A stretch of DNA of 64,000 nucleotides from the NCBI GenBank assembly GCA_964406945.1, contig CAYOTO010000016.1:8603-72602 (forward strand). The letters are read 5' to 3'. Made by a program: the position numbers and the translations under genes. The DNA comes from UBA2266 sp964406945. Lineage in GTDB: Bacteria; Planctomycetota; Phycisphaerae; Sedimentisphaerales; Anaerobacaceae. This document shows, piece after piece, positions 35,416 through 44,319 of the stretch; position 1 is the first letter of the stretch, and every line of letters starts with the position of its first letter. Below the pieces are notes generated by a model. That model was not told the origin of the DNA and ran no database searches. It saw only the letters and a program-made list of their open reading frames with translations.

Positions 35416-37692
35416 ATGTTCAAAAAGGATGCTGTAAGAATCATCGGTCTGGTTCTGGTCGTCTTGGCGGCCTCTTCTTTAGCTGCTGTCGCAAATACTG
35501 AGGACGCCAACGACCCGTCTAAGATTACTCTCGAGAGACTTTTTGACTCGAAAGACTTTCGCGCCGAAAGTTTCGGGCCTGCACGGTGGCTTGAAGACGG
35601 ATCGGGATATATCACGCTCGAGGATTCCAAAACCGTCAAAGGCGGCAAAGACATCGTAAAATACCGTCCCGATAGCGGCAAACGCGAGGTGCTTGTCGCG
35701 GCCGAACTGCTGATTCCCGACGGCGAGGAAAAACCACTGTCGATCGCGGACTATAAATGGTCCAACGACGGCAAAAAGCTGCTTATCTTCACAAACACCA
35801 GAAAAGTCTGGCGACTTCATACCCGAGGTGACTACTGGATGCTGAACCTGCACAACTCGAAGCTCGTTAAACTGGGCGGCGACGCCGAACCGGCCACCCT
35901 CATGTTCGCAAAGTTCTCGCCAAACAGCCGCCGGGTCGCCTACGTGCATGAAAAGAACATCTACGTACAGAACCTGAGAAATCTGAAGATCAGAAAGCTC
36001 ACAGACCGGCCTTCCCAGACAATAATAAACGGCACATCCGACTGGGTCTACGAAGAGGAGTTCCATCTGCGAGACGGCTTCCGATGGAGTCCCAACAGCA
36101 AATGGATCGCATACTGGCAGTTCGACACCAGCGGGGTTCGCGAATTCACCATGATCAACAACACTGCAAATCTGTACCCCGAACTGACCAGATTCAAATA
36201 TCCCAAGGTCGGACAGACAAATTCCGCCTGTCGAGTGGGCGTAATTCACGTCGGCGGCGGACAACCCAGGTGGTTCGAAGTGTCCGACGACCTGCGCAAC
36301 CATTACATACCCCGCATGGACTGGGCCGCCGACTCCAGATGGATAGTACTCCAGCAACTGAACCGCCTCCAGAATACCAATCAGGTCATCCTGTGCAATA
36401 TACTCACCGGCAAAACACGCAACGTCTTCACCGACAAAGACGAAGCCTGGCTCGACGTCCACGGGGACATAAAATGGCTTAACAACGGCAAAAGCTTCCT
36501 GTGGCTCAGCGAACGCGACGGCTGGAGACATATCTACTTAATAAGCCGGCGGACCGGCAAAGCCGAATCCCTTACTCCCGTCGATTACGACGTGATTGAT
36601 GTCCAGGCGGTTGACCGGAAGGGCGGCTGGATATACTTTATCGCATCACCTCAGAACCCGACTCAGCGATATCTGTACCGGGTCGCTCTGGACGGCCCGG
36701 GCGAGCCCGAGCGGCTGACTCCCGAAAAACAGCCGGGAACACACCAGTACCAGATATCCGACGACTGCAAGTGGGCGTTCCACACATATTCGACTTTCGA
36801 CAAAGGCCCGGTCAAAGAACTGATCAGACTTCCGCAACACAGCAAAACACGCACCCTCGTAGACAATAAAAAGCTGAATAAAACCCTATCACGCCTTGAC
36901 AGGAGCAAAACCGAGTTCTTCCGCGTCGAAATTGACGACGGCGTCGAATTGGACGCCTGGTGCATTAAGCCGCCCGATTTTGATCCGGACGGCAAATACC
37001 CGCTCCTGGTATATGTCTACGGCGAACCGGCCGGGCAAACCGTTCTGGACAGATGGGGCAACCAGAAGTACCTCTGGCACCTGATGCTGGCCCAGCAGGG
37101 CTACATCGTCTTAAGCATCGACAATCGAGGCACCCCGGCCCCGCGCGGACGCAAATGGCGTAAATGCGTTTACAGACAGATCGGCATACTCGCCTCTGCC
37201 GACCAGGCCGCCGCGGTCCGGAGTCTGATCCAGAACCGGCCTTACATCGACCCGGACAGAATCGCCGTATGGGGCTGGAGTGGCGGCGGATCCATGACCT
37301 TAAATGCCCTCTTCAGATATCCAGACCTGTACCAGACCGGCATGGCGATAGCCTTCGTAGCGAACCAGCGCTACTACGACACTATCTACCAGGAGCGCTA
37401 CATGGGCCTGCCCGACGACAACGCCGAAGGATTCGAAAAAGGCTCGCCCATAACATACGCAGACCAGCTCGAAGGCAATCTTCTGCTGGTCTACGGCACC
37501 GGCGACGACAATTGCCATTACCAGAACTGCGAAGCCCTCGTCAATAAGCTGATCCAGCACAACAAGGAATTCTCCATGATGTCTTACCCCAACAGAAGTC
37601 ACAGCATCAACGAAGGCTCCGGCACCAGACGACATCTGTATGAATTGCTGACCCGCTATCTCAAACAAAATACGCCTCCGGGTCGGCGGTAG
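35416..37692 (+). CDS. Dipeptidyl peptidase IV, S9B family
   Basis: A 758-residue exported peptidase. After a signal peptide (IIGLVLVVLAASSLAAVA) comes the eight-bladed DPP IV propeller with the double-glutamate motif DWVYEEEF (residues 209-216), which binds the free N-terminus of the substrate. The alpha/beta hydrolase domain has Ser622 in GWSGGGSM, an Asp in GTGDDNCH and His729 in NRSHSINEG, so the triad is complete. DPP IV removes N-terminal X-Pro or X-Ala dipeptides. ATG 35416 is chosen because AAGG at 35404-35407 has 8-base spacing; GTG 35407 and 35413 are alternatives. The gene follows the aconitase X pair by 28 bases, which may link proline-rich peptide breakdown to hydroxyproline use. 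Confidence 0.93.
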   Translation: MFKKDAVRIIGLVLVVLAASSLAAVANTEDANDPSKITLERLFDSKDFRAESFGPARWLEDGSGYITLEDSKTVKGGKDIVKYRPDSGKREVLVAAELLIPDGEEKPLSIADYKWSNDGKKLLIFTNTRKVWRLHTRGDYWMLNLHNSKLVKLGGDAEPATLMFAKFSPNSRRVAYVHEKNIYVQNLRNLKIRKLTDRPSQTIINGTSDWVYEEEFHLRDGFRWSPNSKWIAYWQFDTSGVREFTMINNTANLYPELTRFKYPKVGQTNSACRVGVIHVGGGQPRWFEVSDDLRNHYIPRMDWAADSRWIVLQQLNRLQNTNQVILCNILTGKTRNVFTDKDEAWLDVHGDIKWLNNGKSFLWLSERDGWRHIYLISRRTGKAESLTPVDYDVIDVQAVDRKGGWIYFIASPQNPTQRYLYRVALDGPGEPERLTPEKQPGTHQYQISDDCKWAFHTYSTFDKGPVKELIRLPQHSKTRTLVDNKKLNKTLSRLDRSKTEFFRVEIDDGVELDAWCIKPPDFDPDGKYPLLVYVYGEPAGQTVLDRWGNQKYLWHLMLAQQGYIVLSIDNRGTPAPRGRKWRKCVYRQIGILASADQAAAVRSLIQNRPYIDPDRIAVWGWSGGGSMTLNALFRYPDLYQTGMAIAFVANQRYYDTIYQERYMGLPDDNAEGFEKGSPITYADQLEGNLLLVYGTGDDNCHYQNCEALVNKLIQHNKEFSMMSYPNRSHSINEGSGTRRHLYELLTRYLKQNTPPGRR

Positions 37693-37737
37693 AACGTCAT
37701 ATATCCGCGTTGAACAACGGAAAATCGAGGTGGCTGA

Positions 37738-39267
37738 ATGACCAGAATTGACAGTTCACAAGACAGGTTCCTGAGCAGGCGAAGTTTTCTGCGGGCGGCG
37801 GGCCGTTCAGCCGCGGCAGGTCTGATTGCCGGTGCTGCAACTTCTTTGAACGCCTCGCAGCGCCCCGACAGGCGAAATATCGTGCTTATCCTCAGCGATG
37901 ACCATCGCTATGACTTCATGAGCTTCATGCAGAATTCGCCCGCATTCCTGGAAACGCCCAATCTGGACCGCATGGCCCGCCGCGGCGCCCACCTGGCGAA
38001 CGCCTTCGTCAGCACTTCCCTGTGCTCGCCGAGCAGGGCGTCCATCCTCACAGGCCGGTACATGCACAATCACAAAATCGTCGACAACCAGCGTCCCGAG
38101 CCTGAGGGCACCGTCTTCTTCCCCCAGCACCTTCAAAAAGCCGGCTACCGGACCGCCTTCGTCGGAAAATGGCACATGGGCCACGATCACGATGCGCCCC
38201 GGCCCGGATTCGACCACTGGGCAAGCTTCAAGGGCCAGGGTACATATTTCGATCCGCTTCTGAATATCAACGGCAAGCGCAGGCAGTTTTCCGGCTACAC
38301 CGCCGACGTCCTGACCGACCAGGCCCTCGAATGGCTTCGAGACGGCCGCGACAACGGCAAGCCCTTCTTCCTTTCTCTTTCCTTTAAGTGCGTACACTAT
38401 CCCTTCCAGCCGGCCAAACGCAATCTCGGCCGTTATGAGAAGGAAAAGGTCGAACGCCCCGAGACCATGGCCAATACCGAACGCAACTACCGTACCCAGC
38501 CGCACTGGGTGCGGCAGCGCCGATACAGCATACACGGCGTGGACCACATGGAGACCGGTCCATACGACAACGACCCCGTCCCTTCGTTCGATGACCTGTA
38601 CAAGCGGTTCTGCGAGACGGTCTACAGTCTGGACGAAAACATCGGCCGCGTACTCGATTACCTCGAAAAATCCGGCCTCGACGAATCGACCCTCGTCCTG
38701 TACATGGCCGACAACGGTTTCGCCCTGGGCGAACACGGCTTCTACGACAAGAGAGATGCATTCGAGGAGTCGATTCGTATACCCATGCTGGCATACGCCC
38801 CCGGAATGATCAAGCCGGGGACAACCGTACTGCCCATGGTTCAGAACATCGACATAGCTCCAACGCTACTCGATGTCGCCGGCATCCCGGATATCGCCCG
38901 TAAATACAAAATGGACGGCAGATCCTTTCTTCCTCTGCTGCTGAACAGAAAAACGCAGTGGCGCGACCACATCCTCTACGAGTATTACTGGGAATGGAAC
39001 TTCCCCGCCACGCCGACGGTCTTCGCCATCCGCTCCGAGCGGTACAAGTACATATACTACCACGGCCTCTGGGACAGCGACGGTTTCTACGACCTGCAGA
39101 CCGATCCTCACGAAAGACACAATCTGATCCACGTCCCGGCATACAGCGAACTGGTCGAGAGTATGAAAAAACGACTCTTCGACGAACTCGAGGCCGGCGG
39201 CGCACTGGAAATCCCCGTCCGCAGACCCCTTGGCGAACGACTCGATCAGCGAAAAAACTCCCGTTGA
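37738..39267 (+). CDS. Tat-exported sulfatase
   Basis: A 509-residue sulfatase of the alkaline-phosphatase superfamily. The leader contains SRRSFLRAAGRSAAAG, a Tat signal. The cysteine that becomes formylglycine is Cys96 in SLCSPSRASILTGRY, the classical C-x-P-S-R pattern. Metal-binding blocks are VLILSDDHRYD, GKWHMGHDHD and YMADNGFALGEHG. Hydrolyses sulfate esters of glycans or other organics. Maturation needs a formylglycine-generating enzyme or an anaerobic radical SAM enzyme; neither is nearby, and the SUMF1 domain at 29 kb is exported and probably unrelated. GAGG before the start supports ATG 37738. Possibly co-transcribed with DPP IV, 45 bases upstream. Confidence 0.92.
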   Translation: MTRIDSSQDRFLSRRSFLRAAGRSAAAGLIAGAATSLNASQRPDRRNIVLILSDDHRYDFMSFMQNSPAFLETPNLDRMARRGAHLANAFVSTSLCSPSRASILTGRYMHNHKIVDNQRPEPEGTVFFPQHLQKAGYRTAFVGKWHMGHDHDAPRPGFDHWASFKGQGTYFDPLLNINGKRRQFSGYTADVLTDQALEWLRDGRDNGKPFFLSLSFKCVHYPFQPAKRNLGRYEKEKVERPETMANTERNYRTQPHWVRQRRYSIHGVDHMETGPYDNDPVPSFDDLYKRFCETVYSLDENIGRVLDYLEKSGLDESTLVLYMADNGFALGEHGFYDKRDAFEESIRIPMLAYAPGMIKPGTTVLPMVQNIDIAPTLLDVAGIPDIARKYKMDGRSFLPLLLNRKTQWRDHILYEYYWEWNFPATPTVFAIRSERYKYIYYHGLWDSDGFYDLQTDPHERHNLIHVPAYSELVESMKKRLFDELEAGGALEIPVRRPLGERLDQRKNSR

Positions 39268-39493
39268 AACCGGAGTACGTTACCGTTTGACCGGCATGAC
39301 CGGTCCGCAAGGACTGTTTGCAGGCAAGCGACTACTGCCCCGCATCCGATGCCAACCGGAACAGGCTGGTCAATTCCGTCGATTATGCGGTGTAGGCTCC
39401 AGGATGGTTCCGATTTGCGCCACTATAATTGACGCCGCCCCATAAGCCAAAAACAGGAATGCCTCCTCGCAAGTGCTGCACCCGCTCTCGATA

Positions 39494-41221
39494 TCAGGTC
39501 TGGGCCATCCTGGCCGGAGTCTCTCTCTCGGGCGTCATACGAATAATGCACTCCAGCTCGGACTCGCCCGTGCTCGCCACCGACCCGACCAGCACATCCG
39601 CCTTCGACTGAAAAGCCCGCCCGCCGTTCTCCACTCGTCTGCACTGGTCTTTGTCGTACCATCCGTTGCGCATCATGTGCAGAACCGGATCGGCCAGACG
39701 CATGGAGTTACGTTTGCACCTGTATTCTATGTTAACCAGTTTGAGGTGCTCGTCGAAGCAGCCGAGAAAGCCCCTCGCTTTCTCCCGGCCAACAGGCTCG
39801 CAAAACTCCACTCTCAGTACGTACCGGCTGTTGTCGACGTCCGCTTCCGCTCTGAAATGCACCACAGCCAGGCCGCACCGGTTACACCCACTCCGGACGG
39901 CGTCGATTACCTGATTTGCGCTGAGCTTCTCGCCCGTAATATTGGTCATCCCCCGGCCTTTGCGGACAAAAACTATTTGAGCGGTCCGATTGTAGAACCC
40001 CTCCACCCTGACTATATCGTTCATGTTATACCGATAGAGTCCACCCGTAGTTGTAACGAATACGTAGTACTCCCGCCCGTCCTCGAGTTGGTCGGCGGTT
40101 AAAAACCTGCACGAGCCGGGACTTTTCAAAGCGGCAAATTCCTCAACGGGCACGAATTCGTAAAAACTGGTGGTTACGGTCAGAATGCCCGCGCTGCCCG
40201 AATCCGTCACCGCAATCGAACCCCGCGTCTCGCTCGACAGGTAGCCCCAGTCCCGCACCGGCACTGTACGGACGCCGTCCGGGTCGAACCACTTGCCGAA
40301 CTTATCGATATAATGACCGACCGTACCGCCTTTCCAGCAGCCGATAACCCCAAGGACCCGCCAGTAGTCATGCGGCAGCAGCAAACCCTTGCGTTTTCTT
40401 CTCACCGATTCCAGAAAACGTGCTGTTTTCGGCTTTGGTTTTAGTCTTGCCTGGATCATGCACCGAATCTCCGGCTCTATTGCGAAGTCATCGCAAAGTG
40501 TGCCATCGTGAATGTCGCGGATTATTCTCTCGCCGAATTCGTTGCCTTTCTCGCACATCTTGACTATCGAAGAAGGGTTGGCAGTACAAATGGCGGAAAC
40601 CTTCTGCTGCATGGCCAGCCGCATAATCACGTAGTATTTTGCCTGGTAATCGGATATCTCGAATACGCGGTAAGGGATGGCATAGTACTGTCGAACTATC
40701 GCCGGCATGTTTCGATATATGCAGCCCGAAGTCGAACCGTACGGCAGCCCTCCGGGAGTGTACCCCTCCACCGCCGGAGAAACAAGTGACACCACCTGAG
40801 CAGCCGCTGCTTTGGGATGGCTTGCAAGCACGTGGTAGACCCATGTCTGGGCGAATGAACGGTGTTCCGCCGTCCGGCAGGTACGGGTCACCGGTATGTA
40901 TTTGGGCTCGCCCGTCGTACCGCTGGTGCGGGTAAACATAATCGGCTTCTCCGCCGTGAGAACATTCTCACATCCCTCCGTCATCCTTTGTATCGGCTCG
41001 CGTATATCTTCATAGGTAACTACCGGAACCTGACGCCGGTATTCCTCGACCGTACGGATTGCCGAAAACCCGTAGCGTCTCCCATATTCTGTATCGCGGT
41101 TCTTTCGTATGATTCCGAACAATGTCCCCATCTGCGACCCCGACGGATCGTACGTAGCACGCTCGAATTCCTGTGCAGCCCTCCTGGTGCAGGCTCGTAT
41201 AAGCACGGTGGCTAATGGCAT
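39494..41221 (-). CDS. GH3-family acyl-adenylating enzyme
   Basis: A 575-residue protein of the GH3 (auxin-responsive) family, adenylating enzymes which in plants join amino acids to acyl acids. Motif 1 is FTRTSGTTGEPKYIPVT, the second is GYLSSETRGSIAVT (the YASSE position), and the third is YRYNMNDIVRVEGFY. The ATP-binding elements are thus complete. ATG 41221 is chosen because GAGG sits seven bases upstream; ATG 41248 has none. The gene overlaps the last ten bases of the enolase-superfamily gene before it, so both are one operon. Bacterial GH3 functions are mostly unknown; here the surrounding oxidoreductases and efflux pump suggest amide- or ester-forming biosynthesis of a small molecule. 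Confidence 0.88.
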   Translation of the reverse strand: MPLATVLIRACTRRAAQEFERATYDPSGSQMGTLFGIIRKNRDTEYGRRYGFSAIRTVEEYRRQVPVVTYEDIREPIQRMTEGCENVLTAEKPIMFTRTSGTTGEPKYIPVTRTCRTAEHRSFAQTWVYHVLASHPKAAAAQVVSLVSPAVEGYTPGGLPYGSTSGCIYRNMPAIVRQYYAIPYRVFEISDYQAKYYVIMRLAMQQKVSAICTANPSSIVKMCEKGNEFGERIIRDIHDGTLCDDFAIEPEIRCMIQARLKPKPKTARFLESVRRKRKGLLLPHDYWRVLGVIGCWKGGTVGHYIDKFGKWFDPDGVRTVPVRDWGYLSSETRGSIAVTDSGSAGILTVTTSFYEFVPVEEFAALKSPGSCRFLTADQLEDGREYYVFVTTTGGLYRYNMNDIVRVEGFYNRTAQIVFVRKGRGMTNITGEKLSANQVIDAVRSGCNRCGLAVVHFRAEADVDNSRYVLRVEFCEPVGREKARGFLGCFDEHLKLVNIEYRCKRNSMRLADPVLHMMRNGWYDKDQCRRVENGGRAFQSKADVLVGSVASTGESELECIIRMTPERETPARMAQT

Positions 41222-42381
41222 AGTTTCGCCTCGGTTGTTGTATTGCATACGGTGACTTCTCTTTCATGTACGCTGTGGCGATCCACCCGCCCCTGAACGG
41301 GCCGGATCCCCAGTCCGGGTCCCCTCAAAGCCGGCGCCCATCCACCGGGACCGATTGTCAAATCCGGGCGAGCCAGATCGCGCCTCAGAAGCAGCCTGCC
41401 ATAAGATCCCTCTGCCCACTGGATGTGCTTGCAATGCGTGGCGATATGTCTTCCGGCGGCGGACAACACGGCCGTTTCTCCCACCTGCGCACCAAGTTGA
41501 CAATTCAGCCCGGCCTCCATCGCCTTTTGGTAAATCGCCAGCGAATTCAGCAGCCCGCCGCACTTTGAAACCCTTATATTGAACATGTCGCAGGCCCGAC
41601 TCTCTATCAACCTTTCCGCGTCCCGGACCGAACAGAGGCTCTCGTCGGCGATTACCGGTACTATTCGCTCCGCTGTCAAACGGCTCATGCCTGACGTATC
41701 CTCAGCCGCGACCGGTTGCTCTACGCCGTCGAGACCGAATGCGGCCATCGCCTTTATCTGCTCTATAGCTTCCCCGCAGGACCAGGCACAGTTGGCGTCT
41801 ATACGAATGCTGACGTTTTGCCCCAGAACGGACCGGGCGGTTCTCAGCAATTCCAGATTTGTCTGCGAATCCCGCTGCACCTTGATCTTGACCGCATTGA
41901 AACCGAAAAGACGCATAAGCCACGCCTTCTTTTTAACCGCCTCCGGCCGGTTCGTTGCAATAACGCCGCTGTACCGAACTCGACCGCGAACCCAACCCGA
42001 CAGTACATCCCCAACGCACCTTTTCCAGGTCCTGCCCGCGGCATCGAGCATCGCCAGTTCCGCCGCACAATAAGCCGCATGTCTGGCCTTTGGAATGTTT
42101 CGGCCCGTGGACGCCAGATATTCGGCCAGGTCGGCAAAATCCTCGAATTTGCGACCGAGCAGTCGCGGCAGAAAATCCTCACAGAGATCCGCGAGAACGC
42201 TCTCGACCGTTTCCCCAGTCAAATACGATCTGGGACAGCATTCCCCCCAGCCGACGATGCCGTCTTCGCTCTGCGCTCGAACGAGAACGTTCCTTGCCTT
42301 GCTTCGTTCGGCTAAATTATGCGAAACCGAAAAACGCATCGGTATCTCCACTGTTATCACCTTGAATTCGACGATTCTCAT
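41212..42381 (-). CDS. Enolase-superfamily enzyme, muconate-lactonizing/dipeptide-epimerase type
   Basis: A 389-residue barrel enzyme of the muconate-lactonizing subgroup. The active site is complete: KxK pair Lys165 and Lys167 in VKIKV, metal ligands Asp195 (RIDANCAW), Glu221 (VEQPV) and Asp246 (ADES), and the opposing Lys273 (RVSKCGG). Two lysines on opposite faces are typical of racemases/epimerases such as L-Ala-D/L-Glu epimerase, and of o-succinylbenzoate synthase. The last 30 or so residues, after GPGLGIRPVQG, lie beyond the usual end. First gene of a two-gene operon with GH3; an amino acid or dipeptide epimerase next to a GH3 amido-synthetase-like enzyme is a suggestive pairing. Confidence 0.87.
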   Translation of the reverse strand: MRIVEFKVITVEIPMRFSVSHNLAERSKARNVLVRAQSEDGIVGWGECCPRSYLTGETVESVLADLCEDFLPRLLGRKFEDFADLAEYLASTGRNIPKARHAAYCAAELAMLDAAGRTWKRCVGDVLSGWVRGRVRYSGVIATNRPEAVKKKAWLMRLFGFNAVKIKVQRDSQTNLELLRTARSVLGQNVSIRIDANCAWSCGEAIEQIKAMAAFGLDGVEQPVAAEDTSGMSRLTAERIVPVIADESLCSVRDAERLIESRACDMFNIRVSKCGGLLNSLAIYQKAMEAGLNCQLGAQVGETAVLSAAGRHIATHCKHIQWAEGSYGRLLLRRDLARPDLTIGPGGWAPALRGPGLGIRPVQGRVDRHSVHEREVTVCNTTTEAKLCH

Positions 42382-42746
42382 ATAACCGTAAAGCGATCCG
42401 GTTCCGCCTGTGAAAACCTGCCTGCGGCACGGTCAGGATGTATCAGTCATTCCATTTCAACCCCTGCGACAGTGCTTAGTCGTCAAATAGACCCCATCGC
42501 TTTCGACAAAAACGCTCAGAAACCCCCGATTGGCTGCGCCGGATAGACCCGCAAACCTCAAACCTGTCTCGCCGAACCCGCAAAATGCTCATAAGCAGTT
42601 CATATCTGATTAAGGGCCTTTCACTTATTGACGATTATCTCTGCGAAAGCACATTTTAATGGGGGCCGCAGCACACGGAGAAGCCTGGTGCATCAGTTCC
42701 GCTCGGCCATGCAAACACAGCCGAACCGGTGCCCGGAGTGACCACA
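42382..42746. other. Divergent intergenic region between the two small-molecule operons
   Basis: 365 bases between the divergently transcribed enolase-family and ketopantoate-reductase-like genes. No convincing gene is present. A TTGACG at 42628-42633 could be a + strand -35, but there is no matching -10 at 16-18 bases. GGAG at 42735-42738 is the ribosome-binding site for ATG 42747. I see no operator or riboswitch here. Confidence 0.5.
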
Positions 42747-43751
42747 ATGTCGGTTGACGACAACATACTGATCGTAGGAGCAGGAGCAATAGGCGGCCTG
42801 GTCGGCGCCCATCTAACAGAATCCATAGGCAAAAACCGCGTTACTCTTATTGACAACGATCCCGCCCACGTGCAGACAGTAAAACGCCGAGGGCTGACGA
42901 TAGCCGACAGAAGTAGCCGAAACGGCCACATTAGAACCGTCGACGTAAGAATCGAATTTCCCGACTTCCTTGCAAAAAACGAACAGAACAACATTATCCT
43001 CGCCACAAAGACATACTCGAACGCCGAAGTCCTGCCGCTTCTGAGCCGCCGGGCCCAACTGCTCGTGCTGCAGAACGGATACGATTGCAGAATTGAGCGT
43101 TTCCCGAACGCCGTCAAAGGAGTCGAATTCGGCTTTGCATGCCAGGTCCGCAAGCCCGGCCGCATATACAATGCAATCAGAGGCAGATATGTGCTGGGCC
43201 ATCCAGATGGAATAAACGATGCCGTCGTTAACTGGGTCCGTCTGCTCAACAGCGCGAACATCAGAGCCGATACAACTGACCGCATCGACGGTTTCCTATG
43301 GAGCAAACTCCTGATTAACTCCGCCCTGAATCCCGTAAGTGCAATCAGCGACTCATCACTGAAACATCTGATCGAGACCCGCTGGTCGCGTGAATTGTTC
43401 AAAAACCTCTATACTGAGGGCTATCCCATAGTCCTCGCCAAATGCCGACAACTCCGCCAGAAGCTCGGTCGTTTTCTAGGCCCGCCGTCTCTGGTCAACT
43501 GGATATTTACGAGGCCTCACTTGTCCGATTCCGTTCTAAAGCTCGTAGCCGCCAGGTTCGGAGACGTGGAAAGCTCGATGCTGCAGGACATCAGAAGAAA
43601 AAGACCCACCGAAATTGACTGGATAAACGGCGCCATAAGCAGACTGGGACTGCAATACCGCATCCCCACCCCCGTAAACGATTGGATAATAGGCCAAGTC
43701 GCAAATTTGGAGGCCTCATGCTTGCAGCCCTCGAACAGCGCAGATCAATAA
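42747..43751 (+). CDS. Ketopantoate reductase-like (ApbA/PanE family) oxidoreductase
   Basis: A 334-residue NAD(P)-dependent reductase. The Rossmann motif is ILIVGAGAIGGLVGAHL at the N-terminus; the family lysine is in DGFLWSKLLINSALNPVSAI. The family includes 2-dehydropantoate reductase, but in this setting a different 2-oxo or hydroxy acid substrate is possible, so no gene name is given. ATG 42747 is chosen over GTG 42729 because GGAG lies eight bases upstream. The nitroreductase gene begins inside its last 34 bases, so translation is coupled. Confidence 0.85.
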   Translation: MSVDDNILIVGAGAIGGLVGAHLTESIGKNRVTLIDNDPAHVQTVKRRGLTIADRSSRNGHIRTVDVRIEFPDFLAKNEQNNIILATKTYSNAEVLPLLSRRAQLLVLQNGYDCRIERFPNAVKGVEFGFACQVRKPGRIYNAIRGRYVLGHPDGINDAVVNWVRLLNSANIRADTTDRIDGFLWSKLLINSALNPVSAISDSSLKHLIETRWSRELFKNLYTEGYPIVLAKCRQLRQKLGRFLGPPSLVNWIFTRPHLSDSVLKLVAARFGDVESSMLQDIRRKRPTEIDWINGAISRLGLQYRIPTPVNDWIIGQVANLEASCLQPSNSADQ

Positions 43752-44305
43752 GAGAATACCGGGACGAACCGGTTCCGCTCGAAACGATTCACCGACTGAT
43801 CGAGGCCGCGACAACCGCCCCATCGCCGTTTAATCTGCAACCCTGGAGATTCCACATAGTCGCCGATCTCCCGATCAAAACAGTCATAAGAGAAACCTAT
43901 GACGTCGCAACCCGCTGGATGCAGTTCTGCAAAAAAGTCCATCTGACCGATGTCCCGGTCTATATCCAGGATACTTCCTTCCTGCAAACAGCCACCCTGA
44001 TCGTTCCCTGCTACCTCAAGAAAGTACTCTATGCCCGCGATGCCCTGGCCATGGCCGTGGAGAATCTGATGCTCGAAGCGGCCTCACAATCAATAGCAAC
44101 CGTTTGCATGGGACGTATTACGACGTTCGGTGCTCACAGAAAGAAAATCGCAAAAGCCGTCGCCGTCGATAAAGACTACGCCATACCCTATCTGATTGCA
44201 CTCGGCTACCCCAAAAAGCCTTACGACCAGTACGAAAAACCCCCGAGAAAGTCCGTTGATGAAGTGGTGCGGCTCCGTAAATCCCGCGACACACGAGCGA
44301 TATAA
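43718..44305 (+). CDS. Nitroreductase-family flavoprotein
   Basis: A 195-residue FMN enzyme of the nitroreductase family. It opens with the FMN-binding pattern RRSIREYRDEPV, followed by AATTAPSPFNLQPWRF and, later, GRITTFGAHRKKI and IALGYPKKPYDQYEKPPRK. Such enzymes reduce nitro groups, quinones, enones or flavins, and some oxidise azoline rings in natural-product pathways. GGAGG lies four bases before ATG 43718; the overlap with the preceding gene explains the tight spacing. It is followed after 14 bases by the SDR-hydrolase fusion. Its position in this cluster suggests a tailoring redox step. Confidence 0.87.
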   Translation: MLAALEQRRSIREYRDEPVPLETIHRLIEAATTAPSPFNLQPWRFHIVADLPIKTVIRETYDVATRWMQFCKKVHLTDVPVYIQDTSFLQTATLIVPCYLKKVLYARDALAMAVENLMLEAASQSIATVCMGRITTFGAHRKKIAKAVAVDKDYAIPYLIALGYPKKPYDQYEKPPRKSVDEVVRLRKSRDTRAI

Positions 44306-44319
44306 CATGAGGTGAATAC

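Noticed and set aside
39424..39429. TATAAT on the + strand after the sulfatase
   Set aside because: There is no -35 at the right distance and no + strand gene downstream; the next gene is on the opposite strand and converges on this place.
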